In this document: positions 5,530 through 8,934 of the stretch, piece after piece
Position numbering within the stretch: the first letter of the stretch is position 1
How the letters are laid out: each line of letters begins with the position of its first letter
From: Planctomycetaceae bacterium UBA4732
GTDB lineage: Bacteria > Planctomycetota > Planctomycetia > Gemmatales > Gemmataceae
Reading direction: 5' to 3'
NCBI GenBank assembly: GCA_002404095.1
Contig: DHJA01000067.1
Location: 20,199-29,132 of the forward strand
Length of the DNA: 8,934 nucleotides
Position numbers and translations under genes: made by a program
The notes under the pieces: generated by a model
Database searches by the model: none
What the model was told of the DNA's origin: nothing
Seen by the model: the letters and a program-made list of their open reading frames with translations, nothing else

Positions 5530-8346
5530 TCATTTCTTGCTCGACGCCACGGCCTTTTCCTCGTGCCGCGCGCCGTTGGACGAAGCCGACTCCGCCAGGC
5601 GCGGCCGCACTGGGTTGGACGCGCGGACCAAGTGCGGCGCCTCACCGCGTATTGCCGCCTCCACCAATTCCGCCTGTTCGCGGTTGTGGACCTCGTGCGA
5701 GCCGGTCGCCGGGCTGGCGCTGGCGTCGCGGCCGACGTACTCCGCCGTGTAGCCCATCGCTCGCAAGCGCGGCTCCATGAACGACCAGCCGCCCATGTTC
5801 TGCGACTCCTCCTGCACCCAGAGGTACTCCTCCGCTTTGCGGTAGCGACCAAGGGCGCGCCGCAACTGTTCCTCCGGGAACGGATAAAACTGCTCGACGC
5901 GCACAATAGCCACGTCGTCCGTCTCCGTTTTGGTGCGCAGCTTGACCAACTCGTGATAGACCTTGCCGCTGCACAACACCACGCGGCGGATGCGATCGGG
6001 CGTCGTCGTGGCATCGTCCAATATCTCATGGAAGCGCCCGGAGATCAGATCTTCCAGCGGTGAAATTTTGGCCCGCAACATGCTCTTGGGCGTCATCACG
6101 ATCAATGGCTTGCGGAAGTTGCGCTTCATCTGCCGTCGCAGCATGTGGAAGTGTTGCGCCGGCGTCGAACACATGCACACCTGCATGTTGTCGTCGGCGC
6201 ACAGTTGCAGGAAGCGCTCCAGCCGCGCGCTGGAGTGTTCCGGCCCCGCCCCTTCGTAGCCGTGCGGCAACAACAGCACCACGCCGCTGTCGCGCTGCCA
6301 TTTCGATTCGCTCGAAGCCACGAACTGGTCGATGATGACCTGGGCGCCGTTGCTGAAGTCGCCGAACTGCGCCTCCCACATCACCAAGGTATCGGGCGCA
6401 TCCAGCGCGTAACCGAACTCGAAGCCCAATACCGCCGCCTCGGAAAGCAAGCTATCGTAGACCTGTAGAGGCGCTTGATCCGGCCGCAAGTGGTTCAGCG
6501 CGACGTAAGGACCGCCCCTTGCGTAGTCGAAATAGACGGCGTGGCGCTGGCTGAACGTGCCCCGACGACTGTCCTGGCCGCTCAAGCGCACCGGCGTCCC
6601 TTCCAGGAGCAGCGAGCCAAACGCCAACAACTCGGCAAAGGCCCAATCAACCGGCTTGCGATCCACTAAGTCCTGATTGCGCGTCTTGAGCTGCGGCGCC
6701 AGCTTGGGGTGGAACGTGAAATCGTCCGGCACACGGACCAGGCCGGCGGAGATAAAACGCAGCGTCTCCTCCGATACGCCCGTCTCGACGGGGGCGTGCG
6801 AATACTCCGGCGTCATGCCCTGCCAGCGGCCGTCGAAGCCGTGCATGGTGGCGTATTCGTGCGGCCCCTGCTTGACCTCGTGCAACGACTCGTCCAGCTT
6901 GTCCTCGAACTTCTTGTCGATGGCCTCCGCCTCGTCCGCCGTCAGGTCGCCGGTGATAATGAGGCGGTCCTGATAAACGGAGGTCAACTTGGGCTGTTTC
7001 TTGATATTGGCATACATCACCGGCTGGGTGTACGAAGGGTCGTCGCCTTCGTTGTGGCCCATGCGCCGGAAGCAGTACATATCAATGAGGATGTCGCAGC
7101 CGAACGTCTGGCGGAACTCAAGGGCCAGCTCCGCCACGTAAACGGACGCCTCGGCGTCCTCGCCGTTGACGTGGAAGACCGGCGCCTGGATCATCTTGCC
7201 CACGTCGGAGCAATACATCGTCGAGCGCGCGTCGGCCGGCGATGTGGTGAAGCCGATCTGGTTGTTGACGATGATGTGAATGGTGCCGCCGGTGGTGTAG
7301 CCTTCCAACTGCGACAGATTGAGCGTCTCGGCCACCAGTCCCTGGCCGGCGAAGGCGGCGTCGCCGTGGATCAGCACGGGCACGCCCTTCTTGCGTTCCA
7401 CGTCGCCGAAAGCGGTCTGCTTAGCGCGCGTACGGCCCTCGACGACCGGATCGACGGCTTCCAGATGGCTGGGGTTCGGGGCCAGCGACAGGTGCAACTG
7501 AAGGCCGCGCGAGTTCACGCGGTCGCTGGAGAAGCCGAGGTGATACTTCACGTCGCCGTCGCCGTCCATCGACTCGGGCAGGTAGTTCTCCTCGAACTGG
7601 GCGAAGATTTCCTCATAGGGCTTGCGTAGGATGTTGGCCAGCACGTTGAGCCGGCCGCGATGCGACATGCCGATGATGATCTCGCGGATCAGGTAGTCGG
7701 GCGCCTTTTCGACGATAGCCTCAAGTACGGGTACGAGCGTCTCGGAGCCTTCGAGGGAAAAACGCTTCTGGCCGGTGAACCGTGTTTGCAGGAAGTACTC
7801 GAAAAGCTCGGCGTAGTGAAGGCTCTTGAGAATGCGAAGTTTCTGGGCATGGTCGAAGCTGGGCCGGTTGCGGCGCGGTTCCATGCGTTCCTGGAGCCAA
7901 TGGCGGATGCGCGTGTCCTGGATGTGCATGTACTCGACGCCGACGGTGCGGCAGTAGGTGTCGCGCAGGGCGGCGAGCAGTTCGCGCAAACTGGCGCGGG
8001 GCAGGCCATAAAACGGGCTAGTGTCGAAGACCCGATCCATATCGGCTTCGGACAGGCCGAATTCGGCCAACTCCAGCAGCGGGTAACTCGGGCGCGGGTC
8101 GTTAAGAGGATCGAGGTGGGCGAGGAAGTGGCCGAGGTCACGGTAAGCGTAGATGAGGCGGATGACGCCGGATTGCAGGCGGGACTCGTCCACCCCGGAG
8201 GCGGCCGGCCGCACCGACCCTAACTCAAAGCCTTCAAAGAAGTAACGCCAACTTTCATCGACGGAAGAGGGGTCTTGCCTCCAGCGTCGATGCGCGTCTT
8301 CGATGGCGTCCAGGTTTCCGCGGCTGGCGACGGCGCCTTCACTCAT
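5530..8346 (-). CDS. sucA: 2-oxoglutarate dehydrogenase E1 (thiamine diphosphate-dependent)
   Basis: This 938-residue enzyme decarboxylates 2-oxoglutarate on thiamine diphosphate and succinylates the lipoyl arm of E2. The N-terminal E2-binding segment includes HRRWRQDPSSVDESWRYFF (about 19-37). The first transketolase-like domain has MSHRGRLNVL (227-236), SHLEAVDPVVEG (293-304), the cofactor motif GDAAFAGQG (328-336) closing with NNQIGFTTSP (361-370), and RMGHNEGDDPSYTQP (428-442). The second domain has SGQDSRRGTFSQRH (589-602) and LPHGYEGAGPEHSSAR (693-708), and the C-terminal domain has YVGRDASASPATG (870-882). Length matches the usual ~930 residues. The protein ends with a Ser/Ala/Lys-rich tail (about 910-938) beyond the conserved core. 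The ATG at 8346 has only a weak purine-rich site (GGAAG) upstream. It is the first gene of the sucA-sucB-lpd operon. Confidence 0.97.
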   Translation of the reverse strand: MSEGAVASRGNLDAIEDAHRRWRQDPSSVDESWRYFFEGFELGSVRPAASGVDESRLQSGVIRLIYAYRDLGHFLAHLDPLNDPRPSYPLLELAEFGLSEADMDRVFDTSPFYGLPRASLRELLAALRDTYCRTVGVEYMHIQDTRIRHWLQERMEPRRNRPSFDHAQKLRILKSLHYAELFEYFLQTRFTGQKRFSLEGSETLVPVLEAIVEKAPDYLIREIIIGMSHRGRLNVLANILRKPYEEIFAQFEENYLPESMDGDGDVKYHLGFSSDRVNSRGLQLHLSLAPNPSHLEAVDPVVEGRTRAKQTAFGDVERKKGVPVLIHGDAAFAGQGLVAETLNLSQLEGYTTGGTIHIIVNNQIGFTTSPADARSTMYCSDVGKMIQAPVFHVNGEDAEASVYVAELALEFRQTFGCDILIDMYCFRRMGHNEGDDPSYTQPVMYANIKKQPKLTSVYQDRLIITGDLTADEAEAIDKKFEDKLDESLHEVKQGPHEYATMHGFDGRWQGMTPEYSHAPVETGVSEETLRFISAGLVRVPDDFTFHPKLAPQLKTRNQDLVDRKPVDWAFAELLAFGSLLLEGTPVRLSGQDSRRGTFSQRHAVYFDYARGGPYVALNHLRPDQAPLQVYDSLLSEAAVLGFEFGYALDAPDTLVMWEAQFGDFSNGAQVIIDQFVASSESKWQRDSGVVLLLPHGYEGAGPEHSSARLERFLQLCADDNMQVCMCSTPAQHFHMLRRQMKRNFRKPLIVMTPKSMLRAKISPLEDLISGRFHEILDDATTTPDRIRRVVLCSGKVYHELVKLRTKTETDDVAIVRVEQFYPFPEEQLRRALGRYRKAEEYLWVQEESQNMGGWSFMEPRLRAMGYTAEYVGRDASASPATGSHEVHNREQAELVEAAIRGEAPHLVRASNPVRPRLAESASSNGARHEEKAVASSKK

Positions 8347-8679
8347 GATAACCGGCTTCCGATTGGCCTTGGGCGTTGGCCGCCCCCTGTGGTTCCATTC
8401 CTATTCTTATTAAACGCGACAGGCCGCGCCGGGACAAGCGCACCTTGGCCGTCAACGCGGCTTCCCCTGTCGGCCCCGTTCCCGTTTTCGTTAGACTGGA
8501 TACGATCGGCGAAAGTCGGATGATCGGACGAATCGGCGGCCGTTCACGCCGCTTGGCCCTTGACTCGCCGAGAACTCTGGTGAGGCCGGCCATGTTATCG
8601 CCAGGGGCCTCAACCCTTGGCGGTGTTCTGCTTGTCCAGCTTTTGCCGGGGAAAGGCCATGTTGCGCCGCACGAACTCT
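8347..8679. other. Region upstream of sucA
   Basis: This 333-nt stretch lies between the TPR gene's annotated stop and the sucA start, both on the minus strand. Its right part (8610-8679) reads as a protein-like extension of the TPR gene in the +1 frame. The left 260 nt appears non-coding and is the expected place for the suc promoter; the only AT-rich island is at about 8398-8415. A minus-strand frame open from 8683 to 8339 has no ribosome site and an arginine/serine-rich composition, and overlaps the sucA start, so it is not called. Confidence 0.5.
8407..8437 (-). promoter_or_regulatory. Weak candidate promoter for the suc operon
   Basis: On the minus strand TTGTCC (8437-8432) is followed after 19 nt by TAATAA (8412-8407), within the only AT-rich island of the spacer, about 60 nt before the sucA ATG. 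The spacing is longer than ideal, so this is a low-confidence guess. Confidence 0.22.
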
Positions 8680-8702
8680 TCAAGGTACGGCGACGAGTTT
8701 TT
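8610..8702 (-). pseudogene. Probable out-of-frame C-terminal end of the TPR protein
   Basis: Starting at an A5 run (minus strand, 8702-8698), the +1 frame reads NSSPYLEEFVRRNMAFPRQ and then KLDKQNTAKG before a TGA at 8612-8610. The sequence is well balanced and protein-like, with amphipathic YLEEFVRR, and it directly continues the TPR reading frame. Removing one A from the run would join the two frames. It has no ribosome site of its own. Confidence 0.4.
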
Positions 8703-8934
8703 GCGCGGACGGCTGAAGGGGTGGGCCGGCCGGCTTACCCGCCAGGATGAACTTGGCGTTGCCTTGGAGTCGTGCGTCTCCGGGGTTGACGGTCAGCGCC
8801 TGCCGCAGGTGTTCGGCCGCCTTGTCCTTCAAGCCCATATACCAGGCGCATACGGAAGCCATGTCGTCGAGCCGCTCGCCCCAGGCGTAGGCGAAACTTT
8901 GGTAGTGCCTCGGCCGCTCCCGGATGGCCAGCGC
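8680..8934 (-). CDS. TPR-repeat protein, C-terminal part (runs off the window)
   Basis: This open frame enters from beyond the right edge and stops at 8680, giving the last 84 residues of a longer protein. It contains a tetratricopeptide unit, DMASVCAWYMGLKDKAAEHLRQALTVNPGDARL, with the usual G, A, A and P spacing and an N-rich continuation (QGNAKFIL). The segment RPRHYQSFAYAWGERLDDMAS before it recalls the C-terminal region of glycosyltransferases that carry a terminal TPR; this is a tentative resemblance from memory. An internal ATG at 8862 is not the true start, because the frame is open without break to the edge. The final residues (KLVAVP) look random, whereas the +1 frame continues with NSSPYLEEFVRRNMAFPRQ to a stop at 8610. 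A one-base shift near the A5 run may therefore have cut the natural C-terminus. Confidence 0.65.
   Translation of the reverse strand, partial: ALAIRERPRHYQSFAYAWGERLDDMASVCAWYMGLKDKAAEHLRQALTVNPGDARLQGNAKFILAGKPAGPPLQPSAQKLVAVP

Noticed and set aside
5280..6029. Open frame of 249 residues on the minus strand spanning the end of sucA and the start of sucB
   Set aside because: Arginine-rich out-of-frame reading of two well-supported genes.
6709..7629. Open frame of 306 residues on the plus strand
   Set aside because: Antisense to the catalytic domain of sucA; valine/arginine-rich shadow typical of GC-rich coding DNA.
8339..8683. Open frame of 114 residues on the minus strand upstream of sucA
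   Set aside because: No ribosome site, Arg/Ser/Pro-rich, overlaps the sucA start and conflicts with the more protein-like +1 continuation of the TPR gene.
1..8934. CRISPR array, tRNA/rRNA, insertion sequence or phage module
   Set aside because: No regularly spaced direct repeats, no tRNA-like cloverleaf or rRNA sequence, and no transposase, integrase or phage protein pattern was seen on either strand.

Overview
The window is GC-rich bacterial DNA and most likely comes from a member of the Planctomycetota. That assignment is inferred, not proven. It rests on a palindromic repeat family at the left edge (a CCTCGCTTGCGCTTCGG-type hairpin beside a GGGCT-AGA-AGCCC hairpin) that I associate with planctomycete genomes, on small hypothetical and antitoxin-like genes of a style common there, and on uneven use of Shine-Dalgarno sites.

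Right two-thirds (about 2807-8346, minus strand): a complete 2-oxoglutarate dehydrogenase operon in the order sucA (E1, thiamine-dependent), sucB (E2, lipoyl succinyltransferase), lpd (E3, FAD-dependent dihydrolipoamide dehydrogenase). All catalytic motifs are intact. Together the products convert 2-oxoglutarate, CoA and NAD+ to succinyl-CoA, CO2 and NADH in the TCA cycle. The sucA-sucB gap (81 nt) holds a 7-bp hairpin and a tandem octamer, and sucB has no obvious Shine-Dalgarno site. The sucB-lpd gap is 32 nt, and lpd has a good Shine-Dalgarno site.

Right edge (8680-8934, minus strand): the C-terminal end of a TPR-containing protein that enters from outside the window. A protein-like continuation in the +1 frame suggests a frameshift near an A5 run. 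About 260-330 nt of non-coding DNA between it and sucA probably carries the suc promoter.

Left third (1-2730): accessory material. A class I SAM-dependent methyltransferase (minus strand) ends by running through the palindromic repeat, which supplies its last ~34 residues. Divergent from it is a 99-residue three-helix membrane protein with its own sigma70-like promoter and a strong intrinsic terminator. Next come a ParD-type antitoxin without a toxin (only a 19-codon overlapping reading frame follows), a VOC/glyoxalase-fold protein, and on the minus strand a second antitoxin-like gene, also without a visible partner, whose end overlaps the VOC gene.

I found no tRNA, rRNA, CRISPR array, insertion sequence or phage gene. 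No clearly new multigene system is evident. The items most worth a second look are the repeat-encoded protein tail, the probable frameshift, and the two partnerless antitoxin-like genes on either side of the VOC gene.
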